Of a stretch of 64,000 nucleotides of DNA, positions 44,530 through 53,373 are shown piece after piece. Position 1 is the stretch's first letter; each line of letters begins with the position of its first letter. The notes beneath the pieces are model-generated. The model was not told the DNA's origin, ran no database searches, and saw nothing but the letters and a program-made list of their open reading frames with translations. The stretch comes from Rhodosalinus halophilus (GTDB lineage: Bacteria; Pseudomonadota; Alphaproteobacteria; Rhodobacterales; Rhodobacteraceae), in assembly GCF_003298775.1 (NCBI RefSeq), contig NZ_QNTQ01000018.1:1-64000 (forward strand), read 5' to 3'. The translations under genes and the position numbers were made by a program.

Positions 44530-45693
44530 CTAGGTAAAGTCGACGTCCAGCCCCAGCGCCCTGGCGATGAGCAAGGTCTGGATCTGGCTGGACCCGTCCC
44601 CGATCGTGCAGATGCGGTTGTCGCGCAGATACCGCGACGGCGGGCAGTCGTTCATGAAGCCCCAGCCGCCATGCACCTGCAGCGCCATGTTCGCGACCTC
44701 GCTGCCGACCTCGGTGGCGTGCAGCTTGGCCATGGAGAGCGCGCCGATGTCGTCGATGCCCTGGTCGATCTGCCAGGCCGCGCGATAGGTCACCAGCCGC
44801 GCCGTCTCGACCTTGAGCGCCATCTCGGCGATCATCTGCTGGATCATCTGCTTCTGGCCGAGCGTGCCGCCGAAGGCCCGCCGCTCCTTGGCGTAGGCGA
44901 GCGCGTGGTCGAGGCTGGCCTGCGCCAGCCCCAGCGAGCAGGCCGCCAGCCAGATCCGCGCCGCCTGATACCCCTTGTGCAGGAGATGGCGGCCGCCGTG
45001 CAGCTCGCCGACGATCGCCTCCTCTCCGAGCTGGCAGTCGTCGAGGTAAAGCTGGCGCGTGTCCGAGCTGCGCCAGCCCATCTTGTCGTATCCCTTGCCG
45101 CGCGTGTATCCCGGCGCGTCGTTGGGCGTCAGGAACAGCGTGAACTTCTTGCGCTCCGCCTCGGGCGGCGAGCTGATCGCGAGGATCAGGGTGAAAAGCG
45201 AGATCGGCGTGCCGGCGTTCGTGATGTAGGCCTTCTCGCCCGAGAGCGACCACTGGCCGTTGCCGAGCTGCGTGGCGCGCGTTCGGAAGCCGCCGGTGTC
45301 GGACCCTGCGTCCGGTTCCGTTCCCGCAATGGAGCAGATCTTCTGCCCCGAGACGATCTCGGGAAGCCAGCGGCGCTTCTGCTCCTCGGTTCCGAAGCGC
45401 GCCACCGTCAGCCCCGAGGCCATCGAGACCATGGCGGAGACGGCGATGGACTGGTCCGCCCGCGCGAGCGCCTCGATCGCCAGCACCGCCTCGAAGACAC
45501 CGAGGCCCATGCCGCCCAGATCCTCGGGGAAGGGAATGGACTGCACGCCCATCTCGCCCAGCTTCTGGAAGAGCTCGACGGGAAACGCGCCCTTGCGGTC
45601 CAGATCCTCGGCGACGGGCGCGATCTCGGCCTGCGCGAAGTCGTGGATCGTGGACTGAAGCTGCTTCTGTTCCTCGCTGAGTTCGAAGTGCAT
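44530..45693 (-). CDS. Acyl-CoA dehydrogenase family flavoprotein with Asp at the usual Glu position
   Basis: A 387-residue ACAD. LSEEQKQLQSTIHDFAQAEIAPVAEDLDRKGAFP is the N-terminal helix bundle, ICSIAGTEPDAGSD the FAD/substrate strand, and ALQVHGGWGFMNDCPPSRYLRDNRI the C-terminal bundle. The catalytic Glu of the YEGTSEIQ motif in medium-chain enzymes is Asp here (GDGSSQIQ). The alternative Glu position used by isovaleryl-CoA dehydrogenase is Ala (QAARIWLAA). A single Asp base or a different chemistry is therefore suggested. It lies between TetR and LivG and likely makes the first double bond in the pathway. Confidence 0.87.
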   Translation of the reverse strand: MHFELSEEQKQLQSTIHDFAQAEIAPVAEDLDRKGAFPVELFQKLGEMGVQSIPFPEDLGGMGLGVFEAVLAIEALARADQSIAVSAMVSMASGLTVARFGTEEQKRRWLPEIVSGQKICSIAGTEPDAGSDTGGFRTRATQLGNGQWSLSGEKAYITNAGTPISLFTLILAISSPPEAERKKFTLFLTPNDAPGYTRGKGYDKMGWRSSDTRQLYLDDCQLGEEAIVGELHGGRHLLHKGYQAARIWLAACSLGLAQASLDHALAYAKERRAFGGTLGQKQMIQQMIAEMALKVETARLVTYRAAWQIDQGIDDIGALSMAKLHATEVGSEVANMALQVHGGWGFMNDCPPSRYLRDNRICTIGDGSSQIQTLLIARALGLDVDFT

Positions 45694-45708
45694 GCGCCGC
45701 CTCCCTGC

Positions 45709-46419
45709 CTATGGTCCCGTGCCTGCGCCCGCGTGCAATTCTGCCGAGAGCCGCTCGGCCGGCGAGGGCTCGAGCGCCCGCGTGGCCAGCTCGACGATGG
45801 CGTCGGCCACCTGTTCCGGCTGCCAGTCGCCATCCGGGCAGTACCATTTCGCCAGCCAGTGAATGCTGCCCAGCAGCATGAAGACCGCGATCTTCGGCTC
45901 CGACTGCACGATCGAGCCGTCGCGCTGGCCCTCGGCAACCAGCCGGCGCATCCGCTGTTCGTAGGTGTCGCGGTTCGCGTAATTGCGCTCTGCCGCGTCG
46001 CCCTGAAGCACATTCTCCTCGAGGATGAGCGCCGGGACACCGAGCTCCCGGATCATCTCCACGAGGTAGGAGCGAAGGCCGAGGCGAATCTTCTCGAGCC
46101 CTGTCGCGCCCTTTTCCTCACCGTGATCGAGGCACCGTTCGGCGATGGCCAGGGCCTCCTCGTGGCAGGCGAGGATCAGATCGTTCTTGTTCGAGACGTA
46201 GCGATAGAGCGCGGCCTTCGAGACACCGAGCCGGTCGGCCACGTCGTCGAGCGTGGCCCCGTGGCTGCCCCTGCGCGACATCAGCCGCGCGGCGGCACGC
46301 ACGATCGCCTTCCGCTTCAAGGCTTGCTGCTCGTCGCGCCCGGGGATGGCGTCAGCCCACATTCCCGGTCTCTCCCGCAGTTCCGGCTCCAAAGTTACCG
46401 TAGGGTCGGCAAACATCAC
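45709..46419 (-). CDS. TetR-family transcriptional regulator
   Basis: A 236-residue regulator. The helix-turn-helix covers AIVRAAARLMSRRGSHGATLDDVADRLGVSKAALYRYVSNKNDLIL (about residues 39-83), preceded by a ~35-residue N-terminal arm. The C-terminal ligand-binding part (YLVEMIRELGVPALILEENV, AVFMLLGSIHWLAKWY) resembles regulators of acyl-CoA degradation. It is the first gene of the acyl-CoA operon, 15 bases before the dehydrogenase start, so it most likely represses its own operon and responds to an acyl-CoA. A dyad 15 bases upstream of its ATG could be its operator. Confidence 0.86.
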   Translation of the reverse strand: MMFADPTVTLEPELRERPGMWADAIPGRDEQQALKRKAIVRAAARLMSRRGSHGATLDDVADRLGVSKAALYRYVSNKNDLILACHEEALAIAERCLDHGEEKGATGLEKIRLGLRSYLVEMIRELGVPALILEENVLQGDAAERNYANRDTYEQRMRRLVAEGQRDGSIVQSEPKIAVFMLLGSIHWLAKWYCPDGDWQPEQVADAIVELATRALEPSPAERLSAELHAGAGTGP

Positions 46420-46971
46420 CTGTCAATCGTGAATGTGACTTCATGGTCACGTGTGCAACGATACCTTTTCACCTCGCGAGACCTGGACGATCGCCGCGGG
46501 CAAGCTTCGGGATCGAACGCCGCCTCGCGCAGAGGCCCGGGCGCCTCGTGGGAACAGCGGTGGCGCGCAGTCTCGCGATGGCGGTGATCCGCGCGCCGAC
46601 CAGACCCGCAGGACGAGGGTATCGCCCGCCCTTCCCCGGAGACGACGTCGCCTTTCGGACAAGTTGGCTATCGCGGTCCTTGGACAGATCGAGCCCAATG
46701 ATGGCCCCCTCCCCGCATTCGGGCTGCCGGTGCGTCCCGGATCCGCGCGGCCGACGGCGGTCGCTCCGACCGTCATGGCGCGGACCCCGCCTTCGACGAC
46801 GTTGCATCTGGGCTCCAGCTTGCTCAGCATCGGCGTCGGCAGACAGCGATCGCGATCCGGGCGCCCGCGCCTCGAACCGGCCACGCGGCGCCGGCGAGGA
46901 GGCAGGCAGCCTCGAGACCGGCCGGCGCCGGGGCGGCGGTCATGCGAAGATAGAAGGGAAAGCGAAGCCCG
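46420..46971. other. Intergenic stretch between divergent tetR and P-type ATPase genes
   Basis: 552 bases with no convincing gene on either strand. It must hold the promoters for both transcripts; the tetR-proximal end is the A+T-richest part. GAAGGGA precedes the ATPase start at 46972. Confidence 0.55.
46435..46450. promoter_or_regulatory. Dyad upstream of tetR, candidate operator
   Basis: GTGAC-TTCATG-GTCAC is a perfect 5-bp dyad with a 6-base spacer, 15 bases upstream of the tetR start codon. Its size suits a TetR dimer. No second site was seen. Confidence 0.35.
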
Positions 46972-49629
46972 ATGGAACGGCCTCACGCGCAAACCTGCGA
47001 AGAGGTCTGCAGCACGCTGCAGGTCGACCCGGCGCGCGGCCTGTCGCAGGGCGCGGCGGCGAAGCGACTGCGCGAGTCGGGGCCGAACCGCCTTGCCCGC
47101 GCGCGCCGCGCCCCGGCATGGCGCATCCTCGTCGACCAGTTCCGGAACCTTATTGTGGGCGTGCTGCTGCTCGCCGCGATGCTCTCCGGCGTGGTCGGCG
47201 AGATGGTTCAGGCGGCCGCGATCCTCGTCGCCCTGGCGATCAATGTCGGGATCGGCTTCTACACCGAACTTTCGGCGACCCGCTCGATCGAGGCCCTGCG
47301 CCGGCTGGAAGAGGACGTCGCGCGCGTGCGGCGTGACGGAACCGAGCGCAGCCTCGCGGCCGAGAAGCTGGTCCCGGGCGACGTCGTGCTCTTGCAGGCG
47401 GGCGAGATCGTTCCCGCGGACCTGCGGATCTGCGAATCTTCTTCACTGCGCATCGACGAGTCTGCGCTCACGGGAGAATCGGTGCCCGTCGGCAAGACCG
47501 CCGAGCCCGTGGACGCCGACGCCGATCTGGCAGACCGCGCCAACCTCGCGTTCCGGGGCACCTCCGTCAGCCACGGTGCAGGCGCGGGCGTCGTCGTGGC
47601 GACCGGCATGAAAACCGAACTCGGGCGCATCGCCGAGCTCGCCGAGAGCGCGGAGAGCGCCCAGACGCCCCTGCAGAAGCAGCTCGACGCGCTCAGCCGC
47701 CGGCTGCTCGTCGTCATCGCCGGCGTCGCCGCGCTCGTGGCCGCGACCGGCGCGATCGCGGGGCGCGATCTGCTGCTGATGGCCGAGACCGGCATCGCGC
47801 TCGTCGTCGCGGCGGTGCCGGAGGGCCTGCCGATCGTTGCCAGCATCGCGCTCGCGCGGGGCATGTGGCGGCTGGCCGACCGGCAGGCACTGATCGAGAA
47901 GCTGTCGGCCGTCGAGACGCTGGGCGCGACGAACGTGATCTGCGCCGACAAGACCGGCACGCTCACCCGCAACCGTATGACGCTCGACCGCCTTGCGCTC
48001 GACGGCGGCGACGTCGCGCTCGACGCGCGGGACGAGGCCCCCGGTGGCGCGCTGCGCGCGGCGCTCGAGGTGGGCGCGCTCTGCACCTCGGCGGAACTGG
48101 AAAGGGACGCCCGGGACGAACCGCGCGGCACCGGCGATCCCATGGAACTGGCCTTGCTGGTCGCTGCGCGGCGCGCGGGGTGCGACCGGGCCGATCTGCT
48201 GGACCGCCGCCCAGAGCTGCGCCGCGAGGAGTTCGATCCCGAGACCCGGATGATGGCCACCTTCCACCGCGCCGACGACGCCGTGCTGGTGGCCGTCAAG
48301 GGCGCCCCCGAGGCCGTCATCGACCGCTGCACGCATGTCATGGACGCGGAGGGGAAACGCGTCGCTCTGGATGAGGACGGACGCGCGGACTGGCACGCGC
48401 GGACGGACGCGATGGCAGGCAAGGGGCTGCGCGCCCTGGCGCTGGCGCGAAGGACCGCGGATGATTCAGATGTCGAGCCCTACGAGAACCTGACGCTGAT
48501 CGGCCTCGCCGGCCTGCTCGACCCGCCCCGGCCGGAGGTGCGGGAGGCCGTCAGAGCCTGCCGCGACGCCGGCATTCGCGTCGTCATGGTGACCGGAGAT
48601 CAGCCCGAAACCGCCCGCGCCATCGCGGGCGAGGTGGGCATCCTGGACGACCCCGAAGCCGCCGAGGTGCGCCTTGGGTCGGACATGGCGCCGCCGGAAG
48701 AGATGACCGACGAGGCGCTGGCCACCCTGCGCGAAACCCCGGTCTTCGCCCGGTTCGATCCTGCGCAGAAGCTCGCGCTGATCGAGGTCTATCAGGACGC
48801 AGGCTACGTCGTCGCGATGACCGGAGACGGCGTGAACGATGCCCCCGCGCTCAAGAAGGCCGATATCGGCATCGCGATGGGACAGCGCGGGACGGAAGTC
48901 GCGCGCGAGGCGGCCGACATGGTGCTGCGCGACGACTCCTTCGCCTCGATCGAGGCGGCCGTGCGCGAGGGGCGCACGATCTTCGGCAACATCCGCAAGT
49001 TCGTGCTCTACATGCTGTCGGGGAACGCCGGCGAGATCCTGGCCGTGTCACTGGTCGCGCTGCTCAACGCGCCCCTGCCGCTGCTGCCGCTGCAGATCCT
49101 CTACATCAATATCGTCTCGGATGTCTTTCCGGCGCTGGCGCTCGGCGTGGGCGAGAGCCGCGCGAACGTCATGCAGCGCCCGCCGCGAGATCCGTCGGAA
49201 CCGATCCTGACCCGCAGGCTGTGGGGCGCAATCGGCGGCTACGGGCTGCTCATCGGCGGCTCGGTGCTGGCCGTCTTCTGGGCCGCCTTCCAGCTCGGCC
49301 TGACCCGGGAAGAGGCGGTGACCGTGTCCTTCCTCGCCTTCGGCTTCGCCCGGCTCTGGCATGTTCTCAACATGCGCGACCCCGACACGCGCCTTTTCGA
49401 CAACGAGGTGCTGAGCAACCGCTATGTCTGGGCAGCCGTGGGGCTCGGCATCGCGCTGATGCTGGCGACGATCTACGTGCCGGTCATGCGCACGGTCCTC
49501 GAAACGGCCGTCCCCGGGCCCCAGGGCTGGCTCCTGATCGCCGCGGGAAGTCTCGCGCCGCTCTTCGTGGGCCAACTGCTCAAGACCCGGATCGCGCGCA
49601 GGGCGCTCGGCTCCGCCCCGCTCGGTTGA
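46972..49629 (+). CDS. P-type cation-transporting ATPase (P2 type, Ca2+-ATPase-like)
   Basis: An 885-residue P-type ATPase. The N-terminal cation ATPase domain precedes the first helix pair. The actuator motif is DESALTGES, and the M4 helix has AAVPEGLP, as in P2-type pumps. The phosphorylated Asp is about D326 in ICADKTGTLTRNRM, with nucleotide-binding VKGAPEAV and hinge VAMTGDGVNDAPALKKADIGIAMG. The C-terminal domain adds further helices (PLLPLQILYINIVSDVFPALALGV). It lacks the CPx motif of heavy-metal pumps, so Ca2+, Mg2+, Mn2+ or Na+ are possible. It stands alone with its own upstream gap. Confidence 0.88.
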   Translation: MERPHAQTCEEVCSTLQVDPARGLSQGAAAKRLRESGPNRLARARRAPAWRILVDQFRNLIVGVLLLAAMLSGVVGEMVQAAAILVALAINVGIGFYTELSATRSIEALRRLEEDVARVRRDGTERSLAAEKLVPGDVVLLQAGEIVPADLRICESSSLRIDESALTGESVPVGKTAEPVDADADLADRANLAFRGTSVSHGAGAGVVVATGMKTELGRIAELAESAESAQTPLQKQLDALSRRLLVVIAGVAALVAATGAIAGRDLLLMAETGIALVVAAVPEGLPIVASIALARGMWRLADRQALIEKLSAVETLGATNVICADKTGTLTRNRMTLDRLALDGGDVALDARDEAPGGALRAALEVGALCTSAELERDARDEPRGTGDPMELALLVAARRAGCDRADLLDRRPELRREEFDPETRMMATFHRADDAVLVAVKGAPEAVIDRCTHVMDAEGKRVALDEDGRADWHARTDAMAGKGLRALALARRTADDSDVEPYENLTLIGLAGLLDPPRPEVREAVRACRDAGIRVVMVTGDQPETARAIAGEVGILDDPEAAEVRLGSDMAPPEEMTDEALATLRETPVFARFDPAQKLALIEVYQDAGYVVAMTGDGVNDAPALKKADIGIAMGQRGTEVAREAADMVLRDDSFASIEAAVREGRTIFGNIRKFVLYMLSGNAGEILAVSLVALLNAPLPLLPLQILYINIVSDVFPALALGVGESRANVMQRPPRDPSEPILTRRLWGAIGGYGLLIGGSVLAVFWAAFQLGLTREEAVTVSFLAFGFARLWHVLNMRDPDTRLFDNEVLSNRYVWAAVGLGIALMLATIYVPVMRTVLETAVPGPQGWLLIAAGSLAPLFVGQLLKTRIARRALGSAPLG

Positions 49630-49690
49630 AGCCCCCGTGACACGGCGCAGCGCGGGGCCCCTGCCCCGGTCCGGGCGGACAGCGAACCGA

Positions 49691-50908
49691 CTAGTGCGTT
49701 TCCCCTGCCTCCGAAATCGCCGGGATGTCCACTACCAGCCCCCGCGGGATCTTCCGCTCCCGGTCGTACATGGGCAGATCGCAGGTCTCGGCCGGACGCG
49801 TCCGGCCGTCCCGGCAGGCCACCTCGAGGCGGGTTTCCGGCCCGATGTCGGGATCGTGGAGCCGCACGATCGCCACGCCGCATCTCTGGTAGGGCGACCA
49901 CGCGGCGGAGCAGATACGACCGGCCGGAACACCATCGTGGTGCAGGCTGTCGCCGAGCCGGGGCACGCCGCCGGGCACGCGCAGGCCCCATGTGCGGCGC
50001 CGCCGATCGGCCTTCTCGAGAGCTGCCTTCCCGATGAACTCGGGCTTCTCGAGGCTTACCATTGCGCCCAGACCCGCGGCGAAGGGCGTCACCGACGCGT
50101 CGAAGTCGGAGCCGGCGTTGAGCAACCCCGCCTCGATGCGGCGGGCGCCGCCGATCGCGACCGGCCTCAGACCGCAGGGCCGCCCGGCCTCGAGAAGGCG
50201 CTCGCCCACCGCCTGCGCGTCCGTCTCCGGCTCGAGATAGACCTCCCAGCCCAGCTCGTTGGTGAAGCCGGAACGGGTCACCACGACCTCCTGCCCAGCG
50301 ATCCGCACGCGCGCCGCGTCGAAGTAGCGGAACGGCTCGGGATAGGCGTCGTCCACGGCGGCTTCCAGGATCCTGAGCGAGTCCGGTCCCTGCACCTGGC
50401 TGATCCAGACGTGCGGGTCGAAGACCTCGACATCCATGCCGCGGGCATGCGCGATCAGCCAGTCCGTGAGGTCGCCGTCCGCCTGCCCGTACCAGAAGCG
50501 ATCCTCGGCGAGGCGAACGAGGACGCCGTCGAGGATCATGCCGCCGTCCTCGTAGCAGGCGATCTGGTAGCTGCAGCGGCCCACCCGGGTCTTCGCGACG
50601 TCGCGGGTAAACACGAAGTTCAGCAGCTTCTCCGCGTCCGGACCGCGGATCTCGATCGGCAACTCGCCCGTGTGGCGCAGGATGGCGTGACGGCGAAGCT
50701 GCCAGTAGGCGTCGTCTGCCGAAAAGCCGGCCATCGACATCGCGGTCAGCCGGCGATTGTAGATCGTGTAGAGCGGATCGTAGGGCAGTTCCTGATACGC
50801 GAGCGGATGCGGCGCCATGGTGCGCGAGAACTCGCTGCCGCCGGCATCCTCGCGGTCCATCGGCATCACGGCGAAGCGCAGCTCGTGCTGCAACGCTGAC
50901 ATGGTCAT
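49691..50908 (-). CDS. GcvT/aminomethyltransferase family protein (possible DMSP demethylase relative)
   Basis: A 405-residue folate-binding protein of the GcvT family. LTAMSMAGFSADDAYWQLRRHAILRHTGELPIEIRGPDAEKLLNFVFTRDV and CYEDGGMILDGVLVRLAEDRFWYG are typical tetrahydrofolate-domain stretches. GFTNELGWEVYLEPE, PVAIGGARRIEAGLL and FIGKAALE mark the C-terminal half. The family includes glycine-cleavage T-protein, dimethylglycine and DMSP demethylases. The residues around the pterin (PVAIGGARRIEAG) are unlike the usual RLEAG/TLRLEAG form only in part. It is divergent from a methanethiol-oxidase-like gene, which favours a methyl-sulfur role. Start at 50908 chosen for the GGGAGG upstream. Confidence 0.8.
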   Translation of the reverse strand: MTMSALQHELRFAVMPMDREDAGGSEFSRTMAPHPLAYQELPYDPLYTIYNRRLTAMSMAGFSADDAYWQLRRHAILRHTGELPIEIRGPDAEKLLNFVFTRDVAKTRVGRCSYQIACYEDGGMILDGVLVRLAEDRFWYGQADGDLTDWLIAHARGMDVEVFDPHVWISQVQGPDSLRILEAAVDDAYPEPFRYFDAARVRIAGQEVVVTRSGFTNELGWEVYLEPETDAQAVGERLLEAGRPCGLRPVAIGGARRIEAGLLNAGSDFDASVTPFAAGLGAMVSLEKPEFIGKAALEKADRRRRTWGLRVPGGVPRLGDSLHHDGVPAGRICSAAWSPYQRCGVAIVRLHDPDIGPETRLEVACRDGRTRPAETCDLPMYDRERKIPRGLVVDIPAISEAGETH

Positions 50909-51309
50909 CCCAGGCCTCCCCCGATGAACGTCGCGGCGGCGACGCGGTCGCATCGACATGCACGCGCGCCCCGACCCGGCCTCTGCTCCAGATGGGTCGG
51001 GCTCGCCGCCCCTTTCCCCTCACAATACCCCGGGCACCGAGGAGTTCCGTCCCACTTGCGACCGGGGCGCCCGCGGCTACGACATGCGCGCGGCGACACG
51101 CTTCGCCCAAGCCGCCTCGCAGAGCTTCCCCGCAGGCTTGGACCCGGCGCAGAGCCGAGAACCCGACCGGTTTTCGGACCAGCTCGGACAGGCCCGCGGG
51201 CGCGCCCTGGCAGCGCTCAAATCATTTGCGCTTACCCGGCGTCACGTGACACGCTGACGCAAGGGCGCAGAGGAAAAAGAGGGGCGCCTTTTCCAGGGAG
51301 GATTTTACC
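50909..51309. other. Divergent promoter region
   Basis: 401 bases between the GcvT-family gene and the selenium-binding-protein gene. No gene recognised. The right part contains the palindrome at 51241-51250 and an AGGGAGG ribosome binding site for the rightward gene. Confidence 0.5.
51241..51250. promoter_or_regulatory. Perfect palindrome upstream of the methanethiol-oxidase-like gene
   Basis: GTCACGTGAC is a perfect 10-bp palindrome 59 bases before the start codon at 51310, in the divergent promoter region. It is a candidate site for a dimeric regulator shared by both genes. Confidence 0.35.
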
Positions 51310-52710
51310 ATGAACCTTAGGCCGGATCCGACATTCCACGCGACACCGCGACTTGCCATGGAGGCGCCCGCGGAGACGCTCGCCTTCACCCTCATGCTCA
51401 GCCCGGACGGAACGCAGCCCGATGGGCTGGCCGTGATCGACGTGGATCCCACGTCGAAGTCCTACGGCCAGATCGTCCATCAGGTCATCATGCCGAACAA
51501 GGGCGACGAGTTTCACCATTTCGGCTGGAACGCCTGCTCCTCCGCACTCTCGCCGCTCACGGGCCACGCCTTTCTGGAGCGGCGCTATCTGATCATCCCG
51601 GGCATCCGGTCCTCGCGGATCTACGTGATCGACGTGAAGGAGCCGCTGAAGGCGAAGATCCACAAGATCATCGAGCCCGAGGAGGTCTTCGCCAAGACCG
51701 GCTACTCCCGCCCCCACACGATCCATTGCGGGCCGGAAGGCATCTACGTGAGCACGCTGGGCGGCGGCGGGCCGGATGGCACCGACGGCCCGCCGGGGAT
51801 CTTCATCATGGATTGCGAGACCTTCGAGATCCTCGGTCGCTACGAGATGGACCGCGGCAAGCAGGAGAAGCATTACGACTTCTGGTGGAACCTGCCGCGC
51901 GATTACATGGTCAGCTCCGAATGGGGCCTGCCGCCGCAGTTCGAGAACGGGCTGGTGCCCGAGGATCTGCTCTCGAACAAATACGGCCATTCGATCCATT
52001 TCTGGAACCTGCGCGAGCGGCGCAACGTCCAGACCATCGACCTCGGCGAGAACCACCAGATGGCGCTGGAGATTCGCCCCGCCCACGACCCGGCCAAGGA
52101 CTACGGCTTCTGCGGCGTGGTGGTGGACACGACGAACCTGCAGGGCGCGATCTTCACCTGGTGGCGCAAGCCGGACGGCACCTTCGACGCGAAGAAGACC
52201 ATCACCATCGATCCGCAACCGGCCTCGGCCGACGATCTGCCCGACCTGCTCAAGGGCTTCGAGGCGGTGCCGCCGCTGGTGACCGACATCGACCTCAGCC
52301 TCGACGACCGGTTCCTCTACGTCTCCTGCTGGGGCACGGGCGAGATGCACCAGTATGACGTTTCCGACCCGATGAACCCGAAGCTGGCGGGCAAGGTCGA
52401 GATCGGCGGTATCGTGAAGAAGACGCCGCACCCCAACGGCAAGCCTTTCGGTTACGGCCCGCAGATGGTCGAGATCAGCCGTGACGGCAAGCGCGTCTAC
52501 TGGACCAACTCGCTCTATTCGACTTGGGACGACCAGTTCTATCCGGGCGACCGGGGGGCCGCGATGGTCATGGCGCACGCCGGCGAGAACGGCGGTCTGG
52601 AGCTGGCCGAGGATTTCTGGGTGGAGTTTCCCGAGGGCTATCGCACCCACCAGATCCGCCTCGAGGGCGGCGACTGCTCGACCGACAGCTTCTGTTACCC
52701 CTCCGTCTGA
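51310..52710 (+). CDS. mtoX: Selenium-binding protein 1 / methanethiol oxidase family protein
   Basis: A 466-residue SBP56/SELENBP1-type beta-propeller. Family-typical segments are DEFHHFGWNACSSAL (with His and Cys), GYSRPHTIHCGPEGIYVSTLGG, HYDFWWNLPRDYMVSSEWGLPPQF, VSCWGTGEMHQYDVSDP and the C-terminal HQIRLEGGDCSTDSFC. Bacterial relatives (MtoX) are copper-dependent and oxidise methanethiol to formaldehyde, hydrogen sulfide and hydrogen peroxide. I see no signal peptide, while many MtoX proteins are periplasmic, so the location is uncertain. A strong AGGGAGG precedes the ATG. The divergent GcvT-family gene could make the C1-sulfur precursor. Confidence 0.82.
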   Translation: MNLRPDPTFHATPRLAMEAPAETLAFTLMLSPDGTQPDGLAVIDVDPTSKSYGQIVHQVIMPNKGDEFHHFGWNACSSALSPLTGHAFLERRYLIIPGIRSSRIYVIDVKEPLKAKIHKIIEPEEVFAKTGYSRPHTIHCGPEGIYVSTLGGGGPDGTDGPPGIFIMDCETFEILGRYEMDRGKQEKHYDFWWNLPRDYMVSSEWGLPPQFENGLVPEDLLSNKYGHSIHFWNLRERRNVQTIDLGENHQMALEIRPAHDPAKDYGFCGVVVDTTNLQGAIFTWWRKPDGTFDAKKTITIDPQPASADDLPDLLKGFEAVPPLVTDIDLSLDDRFLYVSCWGTGEMHQYDVSDPMNPKLAGKVEIGGIVKKTPHPNGKPFGYGPQMVEISRDGKRVYWTNSLYSTWDDQFYPGDRGAAMVMAHAGENGGLELAEDFWVEFPEGYRTHQIRLEGGDCSTDSFCYPSV

Positions 52711-52722
52711 CGGGTGGAGGGC

Positions 52723-53373
52723 ATGACCACGGCGGCGGCCCTTTGGTGGGCCGTCGTCGCCTCCGGCATCTATCACGGCGTGAACCCCGGCATGGGCTGG
52801 CCGCTGGCGGTGTCGGCGGCGCTCATGGACCGGGGACAGGGGCGCCTGATCAAGGCGCTCGTCGCGCTGGCCGCGGGCCACCTGATCGCCATGGCGGCGA
52901 TCCTCTTTCCCTTCTCGGCGCTCTTGGTGCTCGCCCAATGGCAGCGCGAGATCCAGATCGGCGCCTCGCTGCTGGTGATCGCGCTGGGCCTCTACCTGCT
53001 GGTCAACCGGCGTCATCCCCGCTTCCTCGCCCGCGTGCCGCCCTCGCGGCTGGCGCTCTGGTCGTTCCTCGCCGCGATGGCGCATGGCGCCGGGCTGATG
53101 CTGGTGCCGATCTACCTCGGGATCTGCCGCACGGTAGAGACCGACGCGGGCCATGCCGCCGCCGACACGCTCATGGGCGGCAACGCCGCCGTCGCGGCCT
53201 CCGTCGCGGTGGTCCATACGCTCGCGATGTCGCTTTCGGGCGGCGCGATCGCCGCGGGCGTCTACGCCTGGCTGGGGCTGAAGTTCCTCTCGCGCAGCTG
53301 GTTCAACCTCGATCTCGTCTGGGCGCTGAGCCTGGTCCTCGTCGGCGGTCTGTCGCTCTGGGCCGTTTTCTGA
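52723..53373 (+). CDS. Polytopic membrane protein of unknown function
   Basis: A 216-residue protein with about six predicted helices (for example ALVALAAGHLIAMAAILFPF and IGASLLVIALGLYLLV). IYHGVNPGMGWPLAVSAAL, AAMAHGAGLMLVPIYLG and VHTLAMSLSGG hold conserved-looking His and Gly residues within helices, as in some metal-ion transporters (NiCoT/HupE-like), but the match is loose. The ATG at 52723 with GGTGGAG upstream is preferred over the GTG at 52714. It lies 12 bases after the methanethiol-oxidase-like gene and may supply its metal or be co-transcribed with it. Confidence 0.72.
   Translation: MTTAAALWWAVVASGIYHGVNPGMGWPLAVSAALMDRGQGRLIKALVALAAGHLIAMAAILFPFSALLVLAQWQREIQIGASLLVIALGLYLLVNRRHPRFLARVPPSRLALWSFLAAMAHGAGLMLVPIYLGICRTVETDAGHAAADTLMGGNAAVAASVAVVHTLAMSLSGGAIAAGVYAWLGLKFLSRSWFNLDLVWALSLVLVGGLSLWAVF

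Noticed and set aside
46443-47336. Plus-strand frame entering the P-type ATPase gene
   Set aside because: It overlaps the well-supported ATPase in another frame and has low-complexity Arg/Pro sequence.
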